From NCBI GenBank assembly GCA_963675945.1, contig OY780932.1:3038001-3102000 (forward strand): 64,000 nt of DNA. The letters are read 5' to 3'. Under the pieces are notes generated by a model. It was not told the DNA's origin, ran no database searches, and worked only from the letters and a program-made list of their open reading frames with translations. The position numbers were made by a program, and so were the translations under genes. This DNA comes from G963556115 sp963675945. GTDB lineage: Bacteria > Planctomycetota > SZUA-567. Positions 44,150 to 51,649 of this stretch are shown here, piece by piece. Each line of letters opens with the position of its first letter. The stretch's first letter is position 1.

Positions 44150-44815
44150 ATGGCTATACTATACTTTGTCCGCCACGGACAGACCGAACACAATGCAAAT
44201 CATATCATTCAGGGACAGATAGACTCCCCCCTTACCGAGCTCGGTATTAAACAGGCTTATGAAGCGGCAGAGAAGCTCAAGAACACCACATTTGCCGCTT
44301 GCTACCACTCCCCGCTGGGTAGAACCACTACTACCGCCCAGACCATTCTGCAACACCATGATATTCCGGTATATATAAAACCCGAACTTATGGAGTTCAA
44401 CATGGGGATACTTGAGGGCGAAATTAATGATCATACCATACATGGAGAAGCCTTTGAAAACTTCGCCAGATTCCCGGATCGCTATACCACACCGATAGAA
44501 AACGGCGAGACCTACACCACTCTGACTAAACGGGTGCAGAGCTGCTGCCGGGAGATTGCCGCCAGCCACGCCCCAGAGGCTAATGTCCTCATAGTAACCC
44601 ATGGCGGGCCGATCAGATCAATTGTAAATCCCCTTATCCACAAACCCCTACGTTCATTCTGGCTGGATCCCGATGTGACCCCGGCCAGTATCAGTATGGT
44701 CAGATGGAATAAGGACTCAAATCCGGAACTGCTAACCTTTGCCGATATTGCAAAAGAGGCAATTATCTACAACTTTGAAGACCTGGATCAGACGAGTATT
44801 ATCCGACCGAACTGA
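44150..44815 (+). CDS. Histidine phosphatase family protein, copy 1
   Basis: The protein is of the phosphoglycerate mutase-like branch. It has FVRHGQTEHN (R8, H9 nucleophile), DSPLTELGIKQAYEAAEKL, the acid loop MEFNMGILEGE and the second histidine motif VTHGGPIRS. These enzymes hydrolyse phosphate esters; the substrate (a sugar phosphate, alpha-ribazole phosphate or similar) cannot be told. The ATG at 44150 is chosen over GTG at 44141 because AGGTG lies 6 nt before it. It is the first of four tandem paralogues. Confidence 0.85.
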   Translation: MAILYFVRHGQTEHNANHIIQGQIDSPLTELGIKQAYEAAEKLKNTTFAACYHSPLGRTTTTAQTILQHHDIPVYIKPELMEFNMGILEGEINDHTIHGEAFENFARFPDRYTTPIENGETYTTLTKRVQSCCREIAASHAPEANVLIVTHGGPIRSIVNPLIHKPLRSFWLDPDVTPASISMVRWNKDSNPELLTFADIAKEAIIYNFEDLDQTSIIRPN

Positions 44816-44835
44816 TCTATAATGGAGTAAGAGCA

Positions 44836-45453
44836 ATGGCATTATTATATATCGTCCGCCATGGACAGACCGAGTACAATGCCCAGCATATTGTGCAGGG
44901 ACATTGTGACTCACCCCTTACCGAACTCGGTGTTAAACAGGTTAATGAGACTGCGGAGCAACTCAAAGACATTGATTTCTCCGCCTGTTACTACTCTCCC
45001 CTCGGGCGCACAACTACTACCGCGGATATCCTGCTACAACATCATAATATCGAACGTATCCCCCATGAAGGACTGATGGAGATCTACCTAGGAACTTTGG
45101 AGGGTAAGAGCTTCTTTAGCCAAGAGCATGCAGATGATTTTACCGCTTTCTGGAAGTACCCGGACAAATTCACCGGCGAGAAGAACCAGGCCGAAAGCTA
45201 TGACGAGCTGGAAGAACGCATCTACAATTGCTACCGTGAGATAATCGCCAAGCATGAAGAAGACGAGCCTTTACTCATTGTCTCGCACGGAGCGGCTATC
45301 AGATCCTTCATCAACCCGATTATAAACCGACCCAGAACCGAATTCTGGGCAGAGCCGGAGGTCAAACCGGCTAGCATCAGTATTGTGAAATGGACAACCC
45401 AAGCCAATCCTGAACTGATCTCATATGCCGGTATATGCAAAGAAGATATCTGA
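44836..45453 (+). CDS. Histidine phosphatase family protein, copy 2
   Basis: The 205-residue paralogue of the gene 20 nt upstream has IVRHGQTEYNAQHIVQGHCD, LTELGVKQ, the acid loop LMEIYLGTLEGK and IVSHGAAIRSFIN, all catalytic residues present. RBS GGAG precedes the ATG. The 67-nt gap to copy 3 is AT-rich. Function not assigned beyond phosphatase or mutase chemistry on a histidine nucleophile. Confidence 0.85.
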   Translation: MALLYIVRHGQTEYNAQHIVQGHCDSPLTELGVKQVNETAEQLKDIDFSACYYSPLGRTTTTADILLQHHNIERIPHEGLMEIYLGTLEGKSFFSQEHADDFTAFWKYPDKFTGEKNQAESYDELEERIYNCYREIIAKHEEDEPLLIVSHGAAIRSFINPIINRPRTEFWAEPEVKPASISIVKWTTQANPELISYAGICKEDI

Positions 45454-45520
45454 TCCAGACTGAAATACAACCGTTATGCAGAACACCAAAATATTTGGTG
45501 AATGAAAGAAAAGGTAATAT

Positions 45521-46150
45521 ATGGCAGTATTATATTTAGTTCGTCATGGCAAGACAGTATTCAACGAAGAACGCCGCTATCAGGGCGGTGGCTGTGACTC
45601 AGACCTTACGGAACTCGGTATTGCCCAAGCCGAGGAGACCGCAGAGAAGCTCAAAGGGATAACGTTTTCTACCTGTTACTCGTCACCTTTATCCCGGGTA
45701 CAGAAGACAGCAGAGATAATCCTCAAGCACCATAGTATCCCCAACATTGAGGATCCAGCACTCAAGGAACTCGACTTCGGAGACTGGGAGGGCATGAAGT
45801 TCGATAAGGAATTCGCCCCGGATCCGATGTACCGAGAATTTTGGGAACACCCCGAGCTCTTCACTGGCAAAAACAGTAACGGCGAGAACTGCACCGACCT
45901 TATGCAGCGTATTTATGCTGGTATTAAAGCTATCTCCAAACGCCATAGCCCTGAGGAGAAGATCCTCATCGTCTCACACGGCGGAGCAATCAATGCCTTT
46001 CTCAATGTCTGCCTGGGTATCCCGCTGGAGAAATTCTGGGTTCTTCCCCGTATTAAACAAGCAAGCATAACCATTGTCAACTGGACGGCTGAGAAAGATC
46101 CAGAGGTAATTCAGATTGCCGGCACCCCGCTTGCTGAGATTGAATATTAA
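45521..46150 (+). CDS. Histidine phosphatase family protein, copy 3
   Basis: The 209-residue paralogue has LVRHGKTVFNEERRYQGGGC, DLTELGIAQAEE, an acid loop LKELDFGDWEGM that is closest of the four to the CobC-type (alpha-ribazole phosphatase) ELDFGxWEG pattern, and IVSHGGAINAFLN. If it is CobC-like it would dephosphorylate alpha-ribazole 5'-phosphate in B12 synthesis, which fits a genome with a possible Bza enzyme, but this is weak inference. RBS AAAGG is upstream. Confidence 0.83.
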   Translation: MAVLYLVRHGKTVFNEERRYQGGGCDSDLTELGIAQAEETAEKLKGITFSTCYSSPLSRVQKTAEIILKHHSIPNIEDPALKELDFGDWEGMKFDKEFAPDPMYREFWEHPELFTGKNSNGENCTDLMQRIYAGIKAISKRHSPEEKILIVSHGGAINAFLNVCLGIPLEKFWVLPRIKQASITIVNWTAEKDPEVIQIAGTPLAEIEY

Positions 46151-46301
46151 TTAGTCGGTACCGATGTAAGCAGTATGGACATGTTATATTGCTATTCTCA
46201 CTGTATTGTATAAAAAATATTTTTATACAAAGCGAAAACTGAGCTTTTAAGCACGATTACCAATAACTCTATGTAATTACATCGTGAAAATAGTGATCAA
46301 A

Positions 46302-46394
46302 CGCACAGCGTTGCGAGTTTGTAAGGGCGAGTAGCCCTTACTCAAGGAGTTTGGGGGTCTTGATGCCCGTAAAGGGTACAGACAGCCCCCCAAA
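46302..46394 (+). other. Structured 5' leader upstream of histidine phosphatase 4
   Basis: The 267-nt gap before copy 4 contains a perfect hairpin GTAAGGGC / GCCCTTAC (46321-46341), then a nested structure: TTTGGGGG (46350-46357) with CCCCCAAA (46387-46394), inner TCT/AGA and GCCC/GGGT. The ribosome-binding site of the next gene is about 10 nt beyond it. A regulatory or processing role is suggested by the structure only. Upstream (46151-46300) I see nothing recognisable. Confidence 0.45.
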
Positions 46395-46417
46395 AATGAA
46401 AGAAAGAGGAAAAAACA

Positions 46418-47071
46418 ATGGCTCTATTTTATTTAGTTCGCCACGGACAGACCGAATGGAACCGTGCAGGAAAGATGCAAGGACAGGAGGATTCCCCCCT
46501 CACCGAACTCGGTAGAGAGCAAGCTGCTGCTGCTGCCACTGAACTACAGGATGTCGCCTTTACTCACTGCTACCATTCACCCTTGGGGCGCACCCAAGAC
46601 ACCGCTAAGATTCTCCTCAAGGACAGAATCGGGATCGAACTCCAACCTGATGCTGATTTCATTGAGATAGGTTTTGGTATCTGGGAAGGCACCAAGAATA
46701 AACGGGCGGAGCATGAAGTTGTCAGGTCTGAGACTGAACGTGAACTCCATAACTTCTGGTTCGCCCCAGATATCTTCAAAGGCGCACCTGAAACAGGTGA
46801 AGACTTCTACCAGTTGCAAGCTAGGCTGTACAATGGCGTAGAAAAACTCATGGAGAGACACAACGAGACAGATACGGTACTTATTGTCTCACACTGCGCT
46901 GCCATCAGAGCCTTCCTGAATAAGTGTATTGGTAGGGAGATGAAAGAATTCTGGGCTCTACCGAAGACCGAACCTGCCAGCATCAGTATTGTCCGCTGGG
47001 ATCAAGGTCAAGCGCCAGAGGTCTTGCGCTATTCAGGACACGATATTTCCGAGCTCGCACAGTTTGCGTAA
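46418..47071 (+). CDS. Histidine phosphatase family protein, copy 4
   Basis: The 217-residue paralogue has LVRHGQTEWNRAGKMQGQED, LTELGREQAAAAATEL, the acid loop FIEIGFGIWEGT and the second motif IVSHCAAIRAFLN, in which the usual SHG reads SHC. RBS GAGGAA is upstream of the ATG, after a structured leader. It precedes a sirtuin gene by 14 nt. Substrate unknown. Confidence 0.85.
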   Translation: MALFYLVRHGQTEWNRAGKMQGQEDSPLTELGREQAAAAATELQDVAFTHCYHSPLGRTQDTAKILLKDRIGIELQPDADFIEIGFGIWEGTKNKRAEHEVVRSETERELHNFWFAPDIFKGAPETGEDFYQLQARLYNGVEKLMERHNETDTVLIVSHCAAIRAFLNKCIGREMKEFWALPKTEPASISIVRWDQGQAPEVLRYSGHDISELAQFA

Positions 47072-47085
47072 AAGGGAGTAATAAA

Positions 47086-47823
47086 ATGTTGAGTATCACC
47101 CCTTATGAGTGTGCCCAAATGATTCTGGAGGGCAAGGTCTGCGCTTTCTCGGGCGCCGGTATCTCGACTGCAGCAGGAATACCGGATTTTCGAGGTGCTG
47201 GTGGACTGTATACTTCCGGCCGGTACAATCCTGACACAGTCTTTGATATCTCATATTTTAGAAGGGATCCCAAACCCTTCTTCGACTTCTCCCGCGAGTT
47301 ACTCGACATTGTGGAACGCTTACAACCGACCAAAACACATTATCTACTTGCTAAGCTAGAGAATACCGGGCTTGTACGCTCAGTAATCACACAGAATATT
47401 GATCCCTTTCACCAACTTGCAGGCTCAAAAAAAGTCACCTGTCTGCATGGGAATTATTCCACATCCCATTGCTTACAGTGCGCAAAACTGTATAATTACA
47501 CCAGCTTCAGTGCAATGCTCAAAGAATACGATATCCCGCGCTGCGCCGAATGCGGTGGTATAATCAAACCGGATATTGTCTTCTTTGGTGAAGCAGTCTA
47601 CGGTGTTGAGAAAGCTGTAACCGAGGTAACTGAATCCAAGCTGCTCTTGGTACTCGGCTCATCTCTGGTAGTCCACCCGGCAGCGAGCCTGCCCGGACTG
47701 GCCAGCAGGGTGATTGTGGTCAATAAAGGAAATGTCCACCTTCCGAGCAACCGGAATCTGTATTATGTAAATTCCGACCTTGACCAGTTTTTTACTGAGG
47801 TTGAAGAGGAACTTAAGCTTTAA
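47086..47823 (+). CDS. cobB: Sir2-family NAD-dependent protein deacylase
   Basis: Sirtuins remove acyl groups from lysine using NAD, releasing nicotinamide and O-acyl-ADP-ribose. The 245-residue protein has FSGAGISTAAGIPDFRG, the TQNID motif, the catalytic histidine in LHGNYSTSHC, a four-cysteine zinc site (CLQC and CAEC), KPDIVFFGE and GSSLVVHPAASLPG. RBS GGGAG is upstream. It closes the histidine phosphatase array and its stop is 4 nt before the mature RNase P RNA. Confidence 0.95.
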   Translation: MLSITPYECAQMILEGKVCAFSGAGISTAAGIPDFRGAGGLYTSGRYNPDTVFDISYFRRDPKPFFDFSRELLDIVERLQPTKTHYLLAKLENTGLVRSVITQNIDPFHQLAGSKKVTCLHGNYSTSHCLQCAKLYNYTSFSAMLKEYDIPRCAECGGIIKPDIVFFGEAVYGVEKAVTEVTESKLLLVLGSSLVVHPAASLPGLASRVIVVNKGNVHLPSNRNLYYVNSDLDQFFTEVEEELKL

Positions 47824-47827
47824 TTTT

Positions 47828-48210
47828 GTGGTGAGCTATGCGACTGCGCTGCCTCCCAGGCAGTGAGGAAAGTCCGGCCACTATAGAGCAAGGGATGTGG
47901 GTAACACCCACCAGAGGTAACTCTAGCGACAGGCAACAGAGAACAGACCGCCGATGGTGTATTCGTACACACAGGTAAGGGTGAAACGGTAGAGTAAGAG
48001 CCTACCGCTCTCTTGGTGACAAGAGAGGCACGGCGACTGCCCCCCAGTGCAAGTGCAAGTAGTGACCCGGTTAGTTGCGAGGATATCCTTGAGGTATCAG
48101 CGGAGTTGCTCGCTCCGCAGCAGGGTCCGGTAGCGCGCTAGAATCTGTAGGTAACTACAGGTCAAGTTAAATAGTCGCACTCGACAGAAGCCGGCTTATC
48201 GGCTCACCAC
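47828..48210 (+). ncRNA. rnpB: RNase P RNA (class A)
   Basis: The catalytic RNA of RNase P, which trims tRNA 5' ends. Termini pair as P1 (GTGGTGAGC at 47828 with GCTCACCAC ending at 48210). Conserved core blocks are GAGGAAAGTCCGG near the 5' end and AACGGTAGAGTAAG in the middle, with ACAGAAGCCGGCTTATCGG at the 3' end. About 383 nt is normal length. A GC stem-loop follows at 48219-48252. Confidence 0.95.
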
Positions 48211-48218
48211 GCTTAACT

Positions 48219-48255
48219 GAGAGAGCAGCCGGCCGCAGCCAACTGCTCTCTCTTC
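48219..48255 (+). terminator. Hairpin terminator after RNase P RNA
   Basis: A 10-bp stem GAGAGAGCAG / CTGCTCTCTC with a 14-nt loop follows the RNA; the tail has only two T, so it is a weak intrinsic terminator. Confidence 0.6.
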
Positions 48256-48281
48256 ACAAACAATAACCTACCGCTCCAGAC

Positions 48282-48914
48282 TCAGTTATTACGCATAGCA
48301 TAGACCATTTTATCCAGTAATGTTCGGGTAAAAGGGCTATCCACCTTCATATAACTGATAGCATAGAGCGAATATCCAACATCTTTGGCCACCCAGAGAA
48401 ATAATTCGTCCAGACACTTATACTTTGGGGCAAAAAGAGATTGTGAAGACCACGCTTCGAGAAATTTAGTTCTAAGTTCTGGCCTCTGATTAAGGTAGGC
48501 AAAGAATCCCTTTACGCCCAGCTTGATATTCTTAACACACTTATTCTTGCCGAGGCAGGGATACTTTTTAAATTCTTCCTCGGTATAAAGAAGGATTATC
48601 GCAGCCATGACCTTATAAGTACTACCACTGTTCAAATATTTATCGCGATAGGCATCAGCGATCTTGAGATCCAATTGATCCAGATAAAAGGTATAATACA
48701 GATCAGCAGTCATAGGACTCTCTTTGAAATAGAAATCCGAACTCAGGGTAATACTACTCAGAGCTACCATTTTCGATCCGATCTTGACCTGCTCCCGAGC
48801 ATAAGCTGAGCCACCTATTCCCCACCCCAGGATCAAAACCAATACCCAGAGCATGTTCTTCTTCAAGATTTCAGAAAACTTATAAATACCGATAATACTT
48901 CCCTTTCCTACCAA
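48282..48914 (-). CDS. Hypothetical secreted protein
   Basis: Not recognised. A signal peptide is visible (MLWVLVLILGWGIGGSAYAREQ) when read from ATG at 48854; TTG at 48914 gives a longer N-terminus. The mature part, about 170 residues, is charged and mostly helical, with a cluster of cysteines (YPCLGKNKCVKN, and KYKCLDE) that could form disulfides. It has no enzymatic motif I know. It is convergent with rnpB and alone on its strand here. Confidence 0.6.
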   Translation of the reverse strand: MVGKGSIIGIYKFSEILKKNMLWVLVLILGWGIGGSAYAREQVKIGSKMVALSSITLSSDFYFKESPMTADLYYTFYLDQLDLKIADAYRDKYLNSGSTYKVMAAIILLYTEEEFKKYPCLGKNKCVKNIKLGVKGFFAYLNQRPELRTKFLEAWSSQSLFAPKYKCLDELFLWVAKDVGYSLYAISYMKVDSPFTRTLLDKMVYAMRNN

Positions 48915-49095
48915 ATTTCCGCTTTAAGAACCTATCATTATTATTTTAGCATAAATACCGTTATATTTCAATATATGAAAATTTATTCGAATTACTAAAA
49001 TTTTCTGGCATTTAAATCAAATTTCTGTATTATAAAACTTAATTCTCTACTAAACTAATGGACTTAATAGAGATTGCGGCTATCGAAAGGTAAAA

Positions 49096-49497
49096 ATGAA
49101 ACTTACAACGAAAAGCGAGTATTCACTTCTAGCTCTAATTTACTTGGCAAGGAATGGCCACAATAAGTTTATCAAGATTGAGACGATTTGCTCGGAATAC
49201 CAGATACCAAAAAAATATTTGGAAACTCTGATATCTGTCTTAAAGCAGAATCGTTTTGTACTGACCAAGCGCGGAGCGGGAGGCGGATATAAACTGGCAA
49301 AACAAGCTGAAGAGATAAGTGTGGCTGATATTATACGGCTTATGGATGGCGCACTGGCTCCTACCGAATCTGTGAGTCAGTATTTTTATGCAGACACTCC
49401 GTTACTGAAAGAAAAGAAAGTATTGAACGAGTTCAAGGAAATACGGGATTATATTGCGGATAAACTTGAAAATCTGACCTTGGCAGAATTAATTTAG
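49096..49497 (+). CDS. Rrf2-family transcriptional regulator (CymR-like)
   Basis: The 133-residue protein has the Rrf2 winged helix (MKLTTKSEYSLLALIYLARN, YQIPKKYLETLISVLKQNRF, RGAGGGYKLAKQAEEISVADIIR). The three cysteines that hold an Fe-S cluster in IscR are absent; only one Cys (in TICSEY) is seen. This matches CymR-type sulfur regulators rather than IscR. It sits upstream of a transporter and the ATP sulfurylase genes and probably controls them in response to sulfur or cysteine status, an inference. Two 33-bp repeats downstream could be its operator. Confidence 0.9.
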   Translation: MKLTTKSEYSLLALIYLARNGHNKFIKIETICSEYQIPKKYLETLISVLKQNRFVLTKRGAGGGYKLAKQAEEISVADIIRLMDGALAPTESVSQYFYADTPLLKEKKVLNEFKEIRDYIADKLENLTLAELI

Positions 49498-49508
49498 ACC
49501 GCGGGGGG

Positions 49509-49577
49509 GGCTCTAGTTCTGTAGGTAAATAAAATTTTTATGTGGGCTCTAGTTCTGTAGGTAAATAAAATTTTTAT
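49509..49577 (+). repeat. Two direct 33-bp repeats upstream of the sulfur transporter
   Basis: Two identical 33-bp units lie at 49509-49541 and 49545-49577 (period 36). Each begins GGCTCTAGTTCTGTAGGTAA and ends in the near-palindrome ATAAAATTTTTAT. They lie just before the ribosome-binding site of the TauE/SafE gene and directly after the Rrf2 gene and a run of eight G. They look like tandem regulator binding sites or a local duplication; an operator for the Rrf2 protein is a guess. Confidence 0.8.
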
Positions 49578-49600
49578 TCGGTTTATGGTGGAGAATTATT

Positions 49601-50632
49601 ATGGGCAAAGATGATGCTGAAAATGTCAAGGTTATGGGGTGGGAGGTTGCTCAGGAAAAGAACGAACAAAGCTTTCGCGAACGGCTACAGATCAATCGAA
49701 AAGAACTCAAAGCTGTTCTTCTGGCACTGGTGGTACTTATAGGTGTGTGTTTGCTTGGGTGCTGGCTGGCAGGGAATCCCTTTGCTGGTACCAGCCGAAT
49801 TGCATCCCGAGCGGTAACAGAAATCGGCAGTGCTCTGGCGGGGAATAATTGGCAGATTGTCTGGAGTGTGGTTGTTCTGGCAATTGTTTTTGAGTTTCTT
49901 GATTCAGCTGCAGGGATGGGGTATGGTACAGCATTTACTCCTATCTTGCTTATGCTGGGGTATGAACCGATGCAGATTGTGCCGGTGATTATGATTCAGC
50001 AGGCTTGTGCAGGGTTGACATCTGCGTATATTCATAAAGAATATGGTAATATCAAATGGAGTTTGCGGCCAATGTCAGAGACTACTAAGTTATGGTTAAT
50101 CATAGCTATTACCGGAAGTCTGGCTGTCATATTCTCTATTACGTCGGTATATGGCATCTTAAAATTAGGAAAATTCTGGATAAAGCTCTATGTCGCTATT
50201 CTGCTGCTAGGTATGGGTGTGATCTCCTTGATTCATGCCAAGAGGGCGCAGAGTTATCATCCAGGCATGATGTATTTTTACGGCGCTCTAGCCGGATTTA
50301 ATAAGGGCATTGGGGGTGGGGGTTATGGCCCGGTTGTTACCGTTGGCGGTTTACTCGCTGGGGTGCCGGCAAAGAGTATGCTCGCAGTTACCGCCCTCTC
50401 CGAGGGTACGGTCTGTGTCGTGTCGATTATAGTGTGGTTTGCTCTCCTGCAAAATGGGGTGAATATTGATTTTGTCCTCTTGCCATCAATGATGCTTGGC
50501 AGTATTATGGCAGTTGTTTTTGCGCCATATGTGGTGCGGGTGCTTCCTGAGAAGCTCTGGCGGAATTTTGTCCCGGTTTATTGCTGTCTTATTGGCATAT
50601 ATAGTCTGTACAAGATTCTCGCAACCTTATAG
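49601..50632 (+). CDS. TauE/SafE-family sulfite/sulfate permease-like transporter
   Basis: The 343-residue membrane protein has a charged N-terminal tail of about 38 residues and about eight transmembrane segments. Two glycine-rich loops, FLDSAAGMGYGTAFTPILLMLGY and AGFNKGIGGGGYGPVVTVGG, are the duplicated signature of the TauE/SafE family. These move sulfite, sulfoacetate or similar anions. Next to cysD and cysNC it most likely handles sulfate uptake or sulfite export. RBS GGAG is upstream of the ATG. Confidence 0.88.
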   Translation: MGKDDAENVKVMGWEVAQEKNEQSFRERLQINRKELKAVLLALVVLIGVCLLGCWLAGNPFAGTSRIASRAVTEIGSALAGNNWQIVWSVVVLAIVFEFLDSAAGMGYGTAFTPILLMLGYEPMQIVPVIMIQQACAGLTSAYIHKEYGNIKWSLRPMSETTKLWLIIAITGSLAVIFSITSVYGILKLGKFWIKLYVAILLLGMGVISLIHAKRAQSYHPGMMYFYGALAGFNKGIGGGGYGPVVTVGGLLAGVPAKSMLAVTALSEGTVCVVSIIVWFALLQNGVNIDFVLLPSMMLGSIMAVVFAPYVVRVLPEKLWRNFVPVYCCLIGIYSLYKILATL

Positions 50633-50748
50633 CGTTCGCTGCTGCAAAAAGATAGTAATAATTTATTGGAATAAAATATATAGAATAATAGTGCTGAATC
50701 ATTATAATAATTTGCTTTGGGTTTAATTAAGAATTAAGAGATTAAAAT

Positions 50749-51648
50749 ATGACACAACTTTCATATCTGGAGCAGCTGGAAGCAGAGGCTATATATATAA
50801 TTCGAGAAGTGGCGGCTGAGTGTGAAAACCCGGTAATGCTCTATTCTATTGGTAAGGATAGCTCGGTTATGCTACATCTGGCTTTGAAGGCATTTTATCC
50901 AGAAAAGCCGCCATTCCCTTTTATGCACATTGATACTACCTGGAAATTTAAGGAGATGATCACTTTCAGGGATTCTATAGCCGAGCGCTATGGCCTCGAT
51001 CTGATTGTCTATACCAATGAACAAGGAGTTAAAGATAATATCAATCCTTTTGATCACGGCAGTGCGTATACCGATATAATGAAGACTCAGGCCTTGAAAG
51101 ATAGTCTGAATAAGTATGGTTTTGATGCGGCATTCGGTGGTGCAAGACGGGATGAAGAAAAGTCACGAGCCAAAGAACGGGTTTTTTCTTTTAGAAATTC
51201 TGAACATGCATGGGATCCGAAAAATCAGCGGCCTGAGCTCTGGAAACTCTATAACACGCGGATAAATAAAGGTGAGAGCATAAGAGTATTCCCGCTCTCA
51301 AACTGGACGGAAAAGGATATCTGGAATTATATCAAGCAGGAAGATATTCCTATTGTACCGCTGTATTTTGCGAAAGAACGAAGCTTTATTGAGAGAGACG
51401 GAAATATTATCCTGATAGATGATGAGCGGATGCGTCTGAAGGCTGGCGAAGAAATTAAACAGGCATCGATACGTTTTAGAACTCTCGGTTGTTACCCGCT
51501 TACCGGTGGCTGTTATTCTACTGCCACGACGCTGGAGAAGATAATTACTGAAACCCTGGGAGCGGTATCGAGTGAAAGAATTACCCGTGTAATAGATAAT
51601 GAAGCAGCCGGAAGTATGGAACGGCGCAAGAGGGAGGGGTATTTTTAA
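50749..51648 (+). CDS. cysD: Sulfate adenylyltransferase subunit 2
   Basis: CysD is the catalytic subunit of ATP sulfurylase, making adenosine 5'-phosphosulfate from ATP and sulfate. The 299-residue protein has the PP-loop SIGKDSSVMLHLA, FGGARRDEEKSRAKERVFSFR, NWTEKDIWNYI and LGCYPLTGG, all diagnostic. Length is that of the family. It lies 116 nt after the transporter and 1 nt before cysNC. Confidence 0.97.
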   Translation: MTQLSYLEQLEAEAIYIIREVAAECENPVMLYSIGKDSSVMLHLALKAFYPEKPPFPFMHIDTTWKFKEMITFRDSIAERYGLDLIVYTNEQGVKDNINPFDHGSAYTDIMKTQALKDSLNKYGFDAAFGGARRDEEKSRAKERVFSFRNSEHAWDPKNQRPELWKLYNTRINKGESIRVFPLSNWTEKDIWNYIKQEDIPIVPLYFAKERSFIERDGNIILIDDERMRLKAGEEIKQASIRFRTLGCYPLTGGCYSTATTLEKIITETLGAVSSERITRVIDNEAAGSMERRKREGYF

Positions 51649-51649
51649 A

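Noticed and set aside
49503..49510. Run of eight G as a vector or sequencing artefact
   Set aside because: It adjoins the repeats, but flanking sequence does not match any vector I know; left as a possible low-confidence spot only.
49509..49577. CRISPR-like repeats
   Set aside because: Only two units with a 3-nt gap; no spacers and no cas genes.
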